64,000 nt of DNA from Draconibacterium sp. (GCA_016705335.1 JADIYN010000030.1:1-64000), one strand, 5' to 3'. Counted from the stretch's first letter, positions 1 through 9,355 are shown. Notes: generated by a model from the letters alone, not told the origin. Made by a program: numbers and translations.

Positions 1-714
1 ATCATTTCAACTCAGGAACTCCGGCAATTCATCGCCAAAAACATTCAATACCCAGTTGAAGCACAGAGAAAAGGGGCTCATGGAATAACAGGTACTGTAA
101 TTGACCCGAGAAATTCAAATCGCAGTACTTCAGTAGATAACTATGATCCGGGATAAGATTTATAACCTGCCGACGGTTAGAGTGGTTGGCTATAGCGGAA
201 ATGAAGCTTCATCATTTGATCCTGTAAGAGACATACCTTTGTTAATAAAAGAGATCGATCGAGTGCAGCAGATGTTACCAGAAATTGATATTCCGGAACT
301 GAAGGGAAAGCTGATATCGCTTAGCGTGGAATTTGAATTACAGGAAACCACAGACAAACAGACTGTTTATGATTTAAGGTCAGCAATAGCACAATCAATA
401 AAGTACCCTGTTATAGCACAAGAGAACAATCAGCAGGGAGTTGTTGAAGTCTGGGCATTTATTGCAAAAGACGGAACAATCAGCCGAATAACCGAAAAGA
501 GACCAGATGGAAAATTCATTAATGTTGATGAAGTTGTGGTTACTGCACTGAAAAGTGAAAAAACTGTGACTTCAGAAAAAAGCAAAGATCTGGCTTTGCT
601 GGTAAAAGAATCCAAAGAGTAATCGAACAGCTTTCTCCTGAAAGTACCGGAATTATTAGGCGAAATGGTGTGTTTCAGGATAAAATTTGTGTTGGAGTAA
701 ATTCAGTAATGTAA
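1..714 (+). CDS. TonB C-terminal-domain protein, 5'-partial and frameshifted
   Basis: Two copies of a TonB C-terminal-like domain can be read: one in frame 1 from base 1 (ELRQFIAKNIQYPVEAQRKG) and one in the frame of 143-622 (DLRSAIAQSIKYPVIAQ, then a VEVWAFIAKDGTISR segment). TonB C-terminal domains contact outer-membrane receptors, and Bacteroidota often carry repeated copies on BlaR1/M56-like membrane proteins. The N-terminus lies outside the window, so the full architecture is unknown. The frame breaks between about 105 and 142 and again near 608. After the second break the reading continues as IQRVIEQLSPESTGIIRR to a stop at 712-714. Family assignment is good; exact gene structure is not. 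Confidence 0.6.
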
Positions 715-814
715 GTGCTTAAGGTTTTTAGCCGTTTGGCGAATATCCCGTCACTTTTACGATTGAGATAGTTCAACCTATTAAAAATTGGGATTCTATT
801 GCCCAAATTCATTG

Positions 815-842
815 AAAATATTGCAACACAGTGCAATATTTT
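815..842 (+). terminator. Hairpin, possible terminator of the TonB-like gene
   Basis: Perfect 11-bp inverted repeat AAAATATTGCA / TGCAATATTTT with a 6-nt loop, followed by A/T-rich sequence. The stem is weak, so it could be an operator instead. Confidence 0.4.
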
Positions 843-963
843 AAATTTAAGTCCCTTAAAAAGTTCCCCCAAAGAATTTAAGATAATACCCAAAGTCCGC
901 CAAAAAATTGGGGTCGGAACGAAAACCTTTGCTTACAAGGAAATTGTAATTATAGTTGAAATT

Positions 964-1035
964 TACCGTTTAATAACCCAAACCTACCGTTTAATAAATG
1001 GCTCTTTTTTAATTGGTTTTAAACTGCCAACTTTG
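964..1035 (+). promoter_or_regulatory. LytTR-type direct-repeat operator and promoter, copy 1
   Basis: TACCGTTTAATAA occurs at 964-976 and again, identical over 13 bases, at 985-997. The start-to-start spacing is 21 bp, two helical turns. Exactly 31 bp after the second half-site comes CAACTTTG (1028-1035), close to the Bacteroidota -7 box. LytTR regulators are known to bind direct repeats of about 9 bp on one helix face upstream of the promoter. The cognate regulator is probably the LytTR protein at 7163-7906 (inference). Confidence 0.7.
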
Positions 1036-1056
1036 GGAAAACCAATTTCAACAGCA

Positions 1057-2021
1057 ATGAAAACGATTTCGGTATTTTTTACACTGCTTTTTGTTTTTTC
1101 AGTTTGGAGTTCCTTTTCGCAGGAGCAGGTCATCAAACTAAAAATGGAGGAAGGCCATGAATATATCTTCGAAAAAACAGATAAAATTTATGGAATAAAA
1201 GAAGATAAAAGCAAGGATTTCAGGCAGATTAAAGAAAAGAAAATCAGGTTGATAACAGAAAAAGTAACTCCTGGTAATTCAATTGAATTTACCCTTCAGT
1301 TTTTAAAAAATTCGAAAGATGAGTCGTTAACCGGAGTGGTTTTAAACCGCACCGATTATTTTTTCCCAAATTTTAATCCTTTTGAACCCGGATTCCCAGC
1401 AACCGAATTTATTGAACCATTTTCGTGCAAATCAACATTTAAATTCTCGGTTAATCTCGTGAATAACGAAATTTCACTGCTGAACCGGGCAGAATTACTC
1501 GAACAGTTTTATGCTATACTAAAGAACAATTAACTGACGATGAACTTATTAAAGAAGCAGTAATGCAATTGGTAAAAGAAAATACTTAATTGATGATGGA
1601 TTGATTTCGTTTTTAACCTGGTTTAATAATTCGGAATTGGAAGCAGACCAAAACTGGTAAAACCCAACTGCCAGACCAATTTATTGTTCGCGAACGCAAA
1701 GGAGATTTTTAAATTTTAGGAGATGATGATTTTGACAAAATTATACCAGGTAAAACACACAAAAAATATTGGTTAAATCTCGAAAACGTGTTGTCACCAA
1801 TTATTCAACCATTCAGTTCGACTCCATCAAAATAGAATTGCAGGGTGTATAATAATTTTAAAGTGGAAGTAAACGAAACCGATTTCAGGTTTTTGTACTC
1901 CCAAAAATTCCTGAAAATAAACTGATCGTTTCCGGTACAATTGAAAAACCGCTCAGCAACAAAGTTCACATCCGTATTCTCGACGAACCTTTTGATGTTA
2001 TCCTAGAAAACAAAAACGGTT
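1057..2021 (+). CDS. N-terminal extracytoplasmic part of the sensor kinase, multiply frameshifted
   Basis: ATG at 1057 begins a signal peptide (MKTISVFFTLLFVFSVWSS, cleavage likely after SFS). The first open stretch ends at 1533. Coding sense then continues through at least five frame changes: KEQLTDDELIKEAVMQLV, LIDDGLISFLTWFNNSELE, TQLPDQFIVRERKGDF, ILGDDDFDKIIPGKTHKKYW, and PKIPENKLIVSGTIEKPLS running to about 2020, where it joins the ORF at 2022. The last part resembles the DUF4369 domain that precedes thioredoxin domains in Bacteroidota TlpA-like proteins. I read it as one protein with the downstream kinase, about 1,040 aa in total. The density of breaks could be assembly error or true decay. 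Confidence 0.5.
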
Positions 2022-4178
2022 TTGCTTGACGAAAATGGCTCATTTACAACCAATCTGGATTATTCGCACGCGGGTTTTGTTTATGTCGAAAATGAAAACA
2101 AAAACAAACATAATCCTCCGGCGACGTATGTTTTTTATGCCGAACCGGGGGATTCCATTCATTTTGAATCAACCGGAAAAGAGTTGCCATGGAATACAAC
2201 TTTTTCAGGAATCAGAACCGAAGAACAACAGTTATTACAGGAATTAAGAAGAAAAATCAGGATACTTGAAAGTGAAGGGAGGATTGGAGGCTGGAGCAAT
2301 GAGATTTTTGACAGGGAGATTTCATTAATGAGAAACATGGGAAATGGAAGAACAGGGGTCGATGGGGATATCGAAATTATATTCAGTGCACTGGAAAATG
2401 CTGAAAATATTATTTCAGGATATCAGACTAAATTATCAGAAAGGTCATTCCGGTTTATTTCGAATGAAGTCAGTATGTATTTTTATAATGGAATTTTTCA
2501 ACATGCTTGGATTTCATTCCGTCAGGATATTCCTTTTTATTACAAAAAAGAATTATTTCAGAATAATGGAAAATGGAAAGAGAAGATTGATAATATAAAT
2601 ATCCACGACTTTTATAATGATTACGGATTACATTCGCGCCAATGCATTCCATATTACTTGAAGTATCATTTTGCAATGGTTCAAAAAGTTCATTACAGAT
2701 ATTTCATTGGACCAATGACTTATCATAATATGTCCGAACCTGAAATGGATTTGCAGTTTGGCCGCATAGTGTTAACCGGTTCGCCGCTTTACAGGGAAAT
2801 TGCAGCCAGTTTAACTTCGATTCCTCAAAGAAGGTCACCTTATTATTCACAATATTCCAGTAGTAATTATTTGAATGACTTTGCCTTAAGAAATTTCGAC
2901 CTGATAAAGTTAAGATGCAACGATTTGGAGTTGGTGGAAAAGGTAACCCAAATTGTATCGCAACATCAAAAACTGGAGACCGGAAAATTTGTTCCCGAAA
3001 TTGAAATGCTGGATATCAACCAAAACAAAGTTGCGATAAATGATTTTCTTGGGGAAAAGCCTACCATTTTTTATTTCTCGCAGAACTGGATTAACGACCG
3101 TTACGAATACGACGATATGGCAAAAGCAACGCCTGAGATTAATTTTGTGATGGTAGTTGAAGGCAGCAATTTCAAACAGTGGGAAGAATATACAAAATCG
3201 GCCAATCCAACCATGACGCATCTTTTATTTATCAACGATTCCGTTACTTTTCGCGACATTTTTCAGGCACAGCAGGTACACATGGTTTTTAACAAACAAG
3301 GTGAATACATTGGCAAAGCCCGAAATGCGAAACAAGCGCTTAAACTCGCCCAGGATAGCCTGATTCCTAAAAAAAAGGAACTAAATAAATCGCAACTCCA
3401 AATGATAATAATTGCACTTTGTGTATTAATAATACTTTTAGGTTTAGGATTGATTATATGGAAATGGCGGGTTCGGCAGCGGTTCAGGCGCGAGCAGCAA
3501 CAGCGGCGTTTGCGCGAGCTGGAGCTAACGGCAATCCGGTCGCAGATGAACCCCCATTTTCTTTTTAACAGTCTGAACTCGGTGCAAAACCTGGTTCAGC
3601 AAAACAAGGGCCGCGAGGCCCATTTGTATTTAGCCGATTTTGCCGGGCTTATCCGAAAAGTACTTCAAAATTCTGAAAAAGAAGAGGTTTCGCTGGCCGA
3701 AGAACTTGAAATGACAGAACAATACCTCAACCTCGAAAAACTGCGTTTCGATTTCGATTTTTTCATTGGAGTTGAACAGGGAATTGATATCCACAATACA
3801 ACAGTACCTTCAATGCTACTACAACCTTTTGCCGAAAATGCGGTAATTCACGGGCTGCAAAATAAACCGGAAAATAGGAAATTAAAGGTTGAAGTAAGAA
3901 AGGCGGATGAAACTATTGACAGTACGCGCTTAGAGGTTCCGAACCGCTTAGCGCATAAAGCAACCGGAATAATAATCAGCATTGAAGATAACGGAATTGG
4001 TCGTGAAGCTGCCGCAGCAATTTCGAAAACCAAAAACAGCAAAGGATCAAAACTGATTCAGGAGCGGCTGGAAATCCTTCAGGAAAAACAGGGCGAAAAA
4101 TACCGGCTTGTAATAACCGATTTAACCGGGGACGAAACCGGAACGCGGGTGGAAATTTTTATTCCGGAGGAAAATTAA
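2022..4178 (+). CDS. LytS/YehU-type sensor histidine kinase with cysteine-less TlpA-like sensor domain
   Basis: An uninterrupted 718-codon frame. Residues 1-80 complete a DUF4369-like beta domain and 80-315 are a helical region. Residues about 321-440 match a TlpA/AhpC-type thioredoxin fold (VPEIEMLDINQNKVAIND, GEKPTIFYFSQNW) with no cysteine where WCxPC would be, and no cysteine in the whole domain. A membrane helix lies at 461-482 (IIIALCVLIILLGLGLIIWK). A His_kinase domain follows with MNPHFLFNSLNS (phosphoacceptor His about 512), an N box ENAVIHGL near 605 and a G box. Kinases of this type pair with LytTR regulators, and one lies at 7163. The sensor domain probably detects a ligand or partner, since thiol redox chemistry is not possible without cysteines. 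The TTG at 2022 is only the edge of the frame; the true start is upstream at 1057. Confidence 0.85.
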   Translation: MLDENGSFTTNLDYSHAGFVYVENENKNKHNPPATYVFYAEPGDSIHFESTGKELPWNTTFSGIRTEEQQLLQELRRKIRILESEGRIGGWSNEIFDREISLMRNMGNGRTGVDGDIEIIFSALENAENIISGYQTKLSERSFRFISNEVSMYFYNGIFQHAWISFRQDIPFYYKKELFQNNGKWKEKIDNINIHDFYNDYGLHSRQCIPYYLKYHFAMVQKVHYRYFIGPMTYHNMSEPEMDLQFGRIVLTGSPLYREIAASLTSIPQRRSPYYSQYSSSNYLNDFALRNFDLIKLRCNDLELVEKVTQIVSQHQKLETGKFVPEIEMLDINQNKVAINDFLGEKPTIFYFSQNWINDRYEYDDMAKATPEINFVMVVEGSNFKQWEEYTKSANPTMTHLLFINDSVTFRDIFQAQQVHMVFNKQGEYIGKARNAKQALKLAQDSLIPKKKELNKSQLQMIIIALCVLIILLGLGLIIWKWRVRQRFRREQQQRRLRELELTAIRSQMNPHFLFNSLNSVQNLVQQNKGREAHLYLADFAGLIRKVLQNSEKEEVSLAEELEMTEQYLNLEKLRFDFDFFIGVEQGIDIHNTTVPSMLLQPFAENAVIHGLQNKPENRKLKVEVRKADETIDSTRLEVPNRLAHKATGIIISIEDNGIGREAAAAISKTKNSKGSKLIQERLEILQEKQGEKYRLVITDLTGDETGTRVEIFIPEEN

Positions 4179-4265
4179 CCAGTTATGATGTTTTGTTTAT
4201 TATTTAACTTAGGATGCAGATTACTAAAGGCCAATTGTTTGAAGATAATTTAACATCGAAGCGCG

Positions 4266-4451
4266 TCCCCCTTTAATTGTAAAACATACATTGAAAGTAG
4301 AATTTGGATATTAAAGGGGGAACCAAAGGGGGATTGAAAATTCTAATCAAGAAGTTTGTCGACAAAATGATATTGTGGCGTTCTGAATCCCCCTGAATCC
4401 CCCTTTGAATGACAATATTCAATTCCAATACGCGATAAAAGTCAAAGGGGG
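4266..4451. repeat. REP-like palindromic repeat cluster (CCCCCTTT/AAAGGGGG)
   Basis: Two hairpins. TCCCCCTTTAAT (4266-4277) pairs perfectly with ATTAAAGGGGGA (4310-4321), and CCCCCTTTGA (4399-4408) pairs with TCAAAGGGGG (4442-4451). Additional AAAGGGGGATT and GAATCCCCC units lie between them. It looks like a non-coding palindromic intergenic repeat of the kind scattered in Bacteroidota genomes. Confidence 0.6.
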
Positions 4452-4513
4452 AGGAGGAACCTGAAACAGTTGGTGCTTTATCATTAAATTCCACAGGAAA
4501 AATAGGGCGAATT

Positions 4514-4585
4514 TACCGTTTAATAAGTCAAACCCACCGTTAAATAAATGCTCCTTTTAAATTCCATTTTTTACTGTCAACTTAG
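4514..4585 (+). promoter_or_regulatory. LytTR-type direct-repeat operator and promoter, copy 2
   Basis: Half-sites TACCGTTTAATAA (4514-4526) and CACCGTTAAATAA (4535-4547) are again 21 bp apart. The region aligns without gaps to 964-1035 at a constant offset of 3,550 bases, including ATTTACCGTTTAATAA, TCAAACC/CCAAACC, AAATAAATG/TAATAAATG and the ACTGnCAACTT core at the -7 position (CAACTTAG at 4578-4585). Conservation of sequence and spacing argues for co-regulation with the kinase gene. Confidence 0.7.
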
Positions 4586-4807
4586 TGTAATTTAATTTTA
4601 AAAACCAATAATAATGAACAAGAGGGGGAATTTTTATTAGGGATAAAAATTATATTAAAAAAACGAGGCCAAAATATCAATATTATGATAATAAATGAAT
4701 GGTTTTTGTTGACAGCTTGTTTCATTTCTGCTTTGAAATCAGTTTGTTTTACCAATTCGAATAGAACAAAAGATAAATAAAATCACTTTAAACTTTAAAA
4801 TTTTGCC

Positions 4808-7072
4808 ATGAAAACAATTCAAAAAAACTTGATATGTCTGTTTGCTTTTTGCGTGTTTTCTCTTCTTTTTGTAGCTGTAAACGCCTCCGGATTACCACCC
4901 GAAGACTTTCAGATTAAAGGAGTTGTAACCGATTCAATCTCCGGGAAAGGAGTTTCGTATGTTACCATCAGTATTCAAAATGGGGAAGGAGTGTTAAAAA
5001 GACTGGCAAGTGACGAGGCTGGAAAATTCACCTTTCCGATCGGCAAAGCCGGGAAATACGATGTTATTTTTCATTCGGTAGGCTACGGGTTACAAAACCG
5101 AAATTATCTTAAACGAGTCAGCTCCAAACTCGACATGGGTACCATTCTTTAAAACATTCAGTGGAAAATATCGGGGAAGTTACCGTGGCAGTTCAAAAAC
5201 CGCTAATCAGGACCGAGCCCGACAAAATTATGTACAGTATTGAAACCGACCCTGAATCGAAAACCAGCAACGTGCTGGAAATGTTGCGCAAAGTTCCCTT
5301 GCTTACTGTGGATGGCGAAGACAACATCCAAATGAAAGGTTCTTCGAACTTCAAAATCCTTATAAACGGAAAAAGTTCCGCAATGGTATCACAAAACCCC
5401 AGGGATGTTTTACGGAGCCTGCCTGCCAACACTGTTCGCGATATCGAAGTAATCACCGACCCGTCATCAAAATACGAAGCGGAAGGGACGGCTGGAATTA
5501 TCAACATCATCACCAATAAAAAACAACTGGAGGGTTTTATGGGCCGTCTTATGGGTGAAGCCAGTTACGAGATTGATACGTTTAATCTGATCAGTTTGTC
5601 GTACATGGGACATCTCGGACAATTTTCGAGCACAGGCGAGAATATGACCAGCGATTTCGATATTGCCCAGGCCCTAACGCGGCAGTTCGAAAACAGTATA
5701 CAAACTTCAAATGATTACGGTTCCCTTTCGGGAAATATCGACTACCAGCGTACCTTTAAAAAACCGGATAAAACCTTTACCGTTTCATACCGCCTCGATA
5801 ACTCCCCGCGAAATACTGATAGCGAAAACGGGATTAACGGGATTCTGGATTATCCATCGTATCGCCAGAAAACAACAAATGACGCCGTTGGCCGCGAACA
5901 TACTTTTCAACTCGACTATTACGATCCATTCACAAAAGTTCATCAGTTTGAAACCGGGATAAAATATATTTTGCGTCAGAACATCAGCAATTCAGATATT
6001 TTAAGGCTCGACTATAACACAAACGAATCGGTGCGCGATTTGACCCGCATCAATGATTTGGATTACAACCAATATATCATAGGTGTTTATCTCGGTTATG
6101 TGGTGAAATTGAAAAAAATCAGCCTGAAAACGGGATTGCGCACGGAAAGTACGAAAAATGACGGTCTGTTTAAATCAGCCAGTGACACCACTTTTACCAA
6201 CCGGATGTTTAACCTTATTCCTTATGTCACCTTGTCGAAAAACATGGACAAAGGTCAAAACCTGAAACTCTCTTATACCCAGCGGCTGTCGCGCCCCGGA
6301 ATCTGGTACCTGAACCCGTTTTACAACGATATCGACCCGCTAAACGTTAATTACGGAAATCCGAACCTTGATGCGGAAATTAGCCATACCTTTAACTTTA
6401 CTTACGGAAAATTTACACCCAAATACAATTTTAACCTTAACCTCAGCTCTGCATTTACCAATAATTCCATCACTCCGCTAACTCAGCTTCAACCCAATGG
6501 TGTAAGTATTACCACATACGAGAATATCGGTAAAAAATCAGAATTATAGCGGATATGTTTACGGTTCGGCAAAAGTTGGCAAAAAATAAATCTGAATACC
6601 AACCTGGGATTAAACTATATAATTCTTGAAAGTAATAGCGGGCTCGAACTGAAAAATGAAGGAACATCTTATAACGGTTCATTATCGGTGAGGTACAATG
6701 TTTGTGAAAACGGCACTTTTTCCGTTTTCGGGGGATTATTCTCACCACGGATAATGCTCCAGGGTAAATCCTCAACATATTCCTATTCCAGTATTTCCTA
6801 TTCGCAGCAATTACTTAAAAAGAAACTGATGATAAATATTTTGGTTACCGATCCGTTCAGGGAAAGATTGATTTATAAACCACACTCAGCGACCCGACTT
6901 TACACAGACAACAGAAAATTATAGATACAACCGAACGGCAAGGATAAGCATTTCGTATCAGTTTGGGCAAATGAAAGACCAGTTAAAAAAGGCAAAACGA
7001 ACCATTACCAACGACGACCTGAAAAGCGGTGGTGATAGCGGACAAGGCGGAAGTACAGGAGGCCAGCAATAA
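4808..7072 (+). CDS. Outer-membrane beta-barrel protein with carboxypeptidase-regulatory-like N-terminal domain (frameshifted)
   Basis: The signal peptide (MKTIQKNLICLFAFCVFSLL...) is followed by a CarboxypepD_reg-like beta domain (FQIKGVVTDSISGKGVSYVT). A TonB-receptor plug-like segment follows, with VPLLTVDGEDNIQMKGSSNF, INGKSSAMVS and IEVITDPSSKYEAEGTAGII. Next comes a long barrel with aromatic-ended strands, ending near YRYNRTARISISYQFGQMK. This matches the outer-membrane beta-barrel family (OMP_b-brl_3), which resembles TonB receptors. Frame breaks occur near 5150, 6540, 6585 and 6885. Restored, the product is about 750 aa, normal for the family, with a low-complexity Gly/Ser/Gln tail. 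Its place between kinase and regulator genes, and the shared operator, suggest it is the output or cargo porin of this system. Confidence 0.8.
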
Positions 7073-7162
7073 GAATTACAAATGTTGTATCTTACCCGTT
7101 TTATTTATGTGAATAATTTAAATGCAAGTACCAGGATTATACACAGAAAAACGAAAGAAAAC

Positions 7163-7906
7163 ATGAAAATCAAATCCATCATCGTTGACGACGAAAAACA
7201 TGGCCGCGAAAACCTCGCCGGAATTCTGCGACAGTACTGCCCTGATGTCGATTTGCTGGGTGAAGCAGATTCGGTTGATGCCGCTGTTTTACTCATTCAG
7301 AAATACAATCCCGACCTTGTTTTTCTTGATATTGAAATGCCCAAAGCCAACGGTTTTCAACTGCTTGAGCGTTTAATGAATTTTCGTTTCGAAGTAATTT
7401 TTGTTACCGCTTACGACAATTACGCCATCAAAGCCATCCGGTTTTCTGCCGCCGATTATATTCTGAAACCCAGCAATCTGAATGATTTGCAAATTGCAGT
7501 GAGTAAAGTGGCAGAACGCATTCATCAAAAACAGGAAAACCAGCGGATGAAACAACTGGTTTACAACATCAGCCAGCCGCAGAATCCGCGCATTGGTCTG
7601 CCCACCGGCGACCGCATCGAATTTATTGAAGTGCATAAAATTATCCGTTGCCAGGGCGAAGGAAATTATTCACACATTTATTTCGAGGGAAACAAACATC
7701 TACTGGTGGCCAAAACGCTGGTCGAATTTGAAGATTTGCTTCAGGAATATTCGTTTTTCAGGGTTCATAAAACCCATTTGGTAAACCTGAAACATGTTGT
7801 TGCGTATGAAAAAACGGATGGCGGAATCCTTCAACTTTCGAACGGTGATAAAGTTCCAATCTCCCGCCGCAGAAAAGAGGATGTTCAGAAAATGTTTAAA
7901 TTGTAA
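7163..7906 (+). CDS. LytTR-family response regulator
   Basis: 247 aa. The receiver domain (1-120) has the acidic pair DD at 9-10, phosphoacceptor Asp56 in LVFLDIEMP, and a conserved Lys in YILKPSN. The LytTR DNA-binding domain (about 145-247) includes RVHKTHLVNLKHV and ISRRRKEDVQK. The start at 7163 (MKIKSIIVDDEKHG) is chosen over the upstream in-frame codon at 7082 because family members begin right at the receiver. A single motif-like half-site TTACCCGTTTTATTTATG lies at 7092-7109. It is probably phosphorylated by the kinase at 2022-4178 and probably binds the 21-bp-spaced repeats at 964 and 4514. Confidence 0.92.
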   Translation: MKIKSIIVDDEKHGRENLAGILRQYCPDVDLLGEADSVDAAVLLIQKYNPDLVFLDIEMPKANGFQLLERLMNFRFEVIFVTAYDNYAIKAIRFSAADYILKPSNLNDLQIAVSKVAERIHQKQENQRMKQLVYNISQPQNPRIGLPTGDRIEFIEVHKIIRCQGEGNYSHIYFEGNKHLLVAKTLVEFEDLLQEYSFFRVHKTHLVNLKHVVAYEKTDGGILQLSNGDKVPISRRRKEDVQKMFKL

Positions 7907-7910
7907 TAAA

Positions 7911-8312
7911 ATGAAGGCAATTTTTTTAATAATCATGATTCTGGAAGCAGCAATAATTACATCAGCCCAGGAATCGAAAACAGATAAAACTTTTAAGCAA
8001 AAGAAATTCAACACTGAAGTTATTACAGATTCTACTGAATATTTTGTGATTTCACCCACATTCAAAACCGATACATCCGCAATTAAAATACTACCTTTTC
8101 AAAAATTACCGGGCGATTCATTCACGCAAAACAATCAAAGTATAAATGATTTTTTCTCAAATCATCAGAAATCTGAATTAAGGATGCCTGTGGCAGGTGG
8201 AGGAAATAATTATTTTAATATGCTGGTAGCCGTTCCCGATTCTACTGTTCGGTATTACATAAAGGAGAAACGGATTGATTATGTAAATCCGCTGGAAAAG
8301 AATTCCAAATAA
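7911..8312 (+). CDS. Small exported protein of unknown function, co-transcribed with the LytTR regulator
   Basis: 133 aa. It starts 4 bp after the regulator's stop, so the two genes form an operon. The N-terminus is a signal peptide (MKAIFLIIMILEAAIITSAQ). The mature part is hydrophilic, with the segments FQKLPGDSFTQNNQSINDFF and VAGGGNNYFNMLVAVPDSTV, and has no recognisable domain or cysteines. An in-frame start at 7794 lies inside the regulator gene and is rejected. It may be a target or accessory of the signalling system; this is inference from position only. Confidence 0.75.
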   Translation: MKAIFLIIMILEAAIITSAQESKTDKTFKQKKFNTEVITDSTEYFVISPTFKTDTSAIKILPFQKLPGDSFTQNNQSINDFFSNHQKSELRMPVAGGGNNYFNMLVAVPDSTVRYYIKEKRIDYVNPLEKNSK

Positions 8313-8321
8313 TAACATAAA

Positions 8322-8345
8322 AAAAGGAGCCTCGCAGCTCCTTTT
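8322..8345 (+). terminator. Bidirectional rho-independent terminator
   Basis: AAAAGGAGC (8322-8330) and GCTCCTTTT (8337-8345) form a perfect 9-bp stem between convergent genes. Confidence 0.85.
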
Positions 8346-8373
8346 CCTATTATTCCTGATCCTCTTCTCAAAA

Positions 8374-8800
8374 CTAAACCAATTTTGCATCTAATTCAAT
8401 ATTTGCTGTACCACCGGCATAAAGCCTTGAAATTGGGCATTTTACTTTTGCTGTTTCTGCCAGTTCCTTTAAATTTTTCCTGCGAAAGACCAGCGCATTT
8501 TACAACAGTTTCCAACTTAATATTTGTGATTGCAGGACCACCATCAAGGTCACCTAAAGTTACTGTAGCTTCTGTTTCAATGCTTTCAGGGTTTAACCCT
8601 TCTCCACTTATCAGAGCCGACAGAAACATGGAGTAACAGCCTGATTGCGCTGCTCCTACCAATTCTTCAGGATTTGTTCCTTTTGCATTTTCAAAACGGG
8701 TTGCAAAAGTAAATGGACCTTCATAGCCTGTAAATCCCATTGTTCCTTTTCCCTCTTTCAGGGTTCCATTCCAAACCGATTTTACTTTTCTAACTGTCAT
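8374..8800 (-). CDS. OsmC-family peroxiredoxin (frameshifted near the C-terminus)
   Basis: OsmC-type thiol peroxidases reduce organic hydroperoxides with two cysteines. The N-terminal beta domain and the helix with Cys55 (AAQSGCYSMFLSALI) are clear. Near 8477 the frame breaks; the other frame restores the second active-site motif (AKVKCPISRLYAGGTANIEL) and a stop at 8374-8376. The restored length is about 142 aa, normal for OsmC. The start is ATG at 8800. It lies 21 bp downstream of the peroxiredoxin gene on the same strand, so the two probably form an oxidative-stress operon. Confidence 0.85.
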
Positions 8801-8821
8801 AATTTTTCAATTTTTAAATGT

Positions 8822-9355
8822 TTATAAAGTTGCTTCTCCCGGAACCCAGTCACAGGGTACCAGTCCTCCATTCTGAAACGCATCAAGCAAGCGTAATGTT
8901 TCGGAAACATTTCTCCCAACATTTAGCCCATTAACCGAAACGTGCTGAATAACACCTTCGGGGTCTATGATATAAGTTGCGCGATATGCAATTTTATTCT
9001 CTTTTTCAAGAATACCTAATTTCTTTGAAAGTGATTTTGAAGTGTCAGCAATCATTGGGAATCTCAGGTTTTTCAAGTTCGGGTCTGAATTGCGCCAGGC
9101 CAAATGCACAAATTCAGAATCAATTGAAGCGCCAAATAAATTGGTGTCGCGATTTACAAACTCATCATAATAGTTGTTAAATGATGTGATTTCTGTTGGG
9201 CACACAAATGTAAAATCCAATGGCCACCAGAAGAATACTGTCCATTTGCCATTTACTATATCTTTTAATGTAATTGTATCAAATTCTTTACCTGGTTCAA
9301 GCGATACAACAGCTTTCTTTTTAAATTCAGGAAATTTCTTGCCTACTGTTAACAT
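8822..9355 (-). CDS. AhpC/TSA-family 2-Cys peroxiredoxin
   Basis: 177 aa. The peroxidatic Cys52 lies in DFTFVCPTEI and the resolving Cys168 in VPCDWVPGE near the C-terminus, as in typical 2-Cys peroxiredoxins that reduce H2O2 and alkyl hydroperoxides in the cytosol. The strand before the active site reads FFWWPLDF where FFYPADF is more usual, a minor variation. The downstream partner on the same strand is an OsmC protein. A well-formed promoter lies at 9408-9439. The electron donor is not evident from the neighbourhood. Confidence 0.92.
   Translation of the reverse strand: MLTVGKKFPEFKKKAVVSLEPGKEFDTITLKDIVNGKWTVFFWWPLDFTFVCPTEITSFNNYYDEFVNRDTNLFGASIDSEFVHLAWRNSDPNLKNLRFPMIADTSKSLSKKLGILEKENKIAYRATYIIDPEGVIQHVSVNGLNVGRNVSETLRLLDAFQNGGLVPCDWVPGEATL

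Larger units (their letters stand above)
715..1056. other. Intergenic region before the sensor-kinase gene
   Basis: No convincing gene. It holds a hairpin at 815-842, LytTR-type direct repeats at 964-997 and a promoter-like box at 1028-1035. An upstream start extending the following ORF back to 799 would run through these elements and is not used. Confidence 0.6.
4179..4807. other. Intergenic region before the beta-barrel gene
   Basis: Contains a REP-like palindromic repeat cluster (4266-4451), a second LytTR-type operator with promoter box (4514-4585) and about 220 bp of A/T-rich leader before the ATG at 4808. A very short leader ORF starts at 4614 (ATGAACAAGAGG, nine codons). I see nothing else. 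Confidence 0.6.

Noticed and set aside
799..1056. Upstream 86-codon extension of the 1057 gene
   Set aside because: It runs through a hairpin and the LytTR repeats, and a clear signal peptide begins at 1057.
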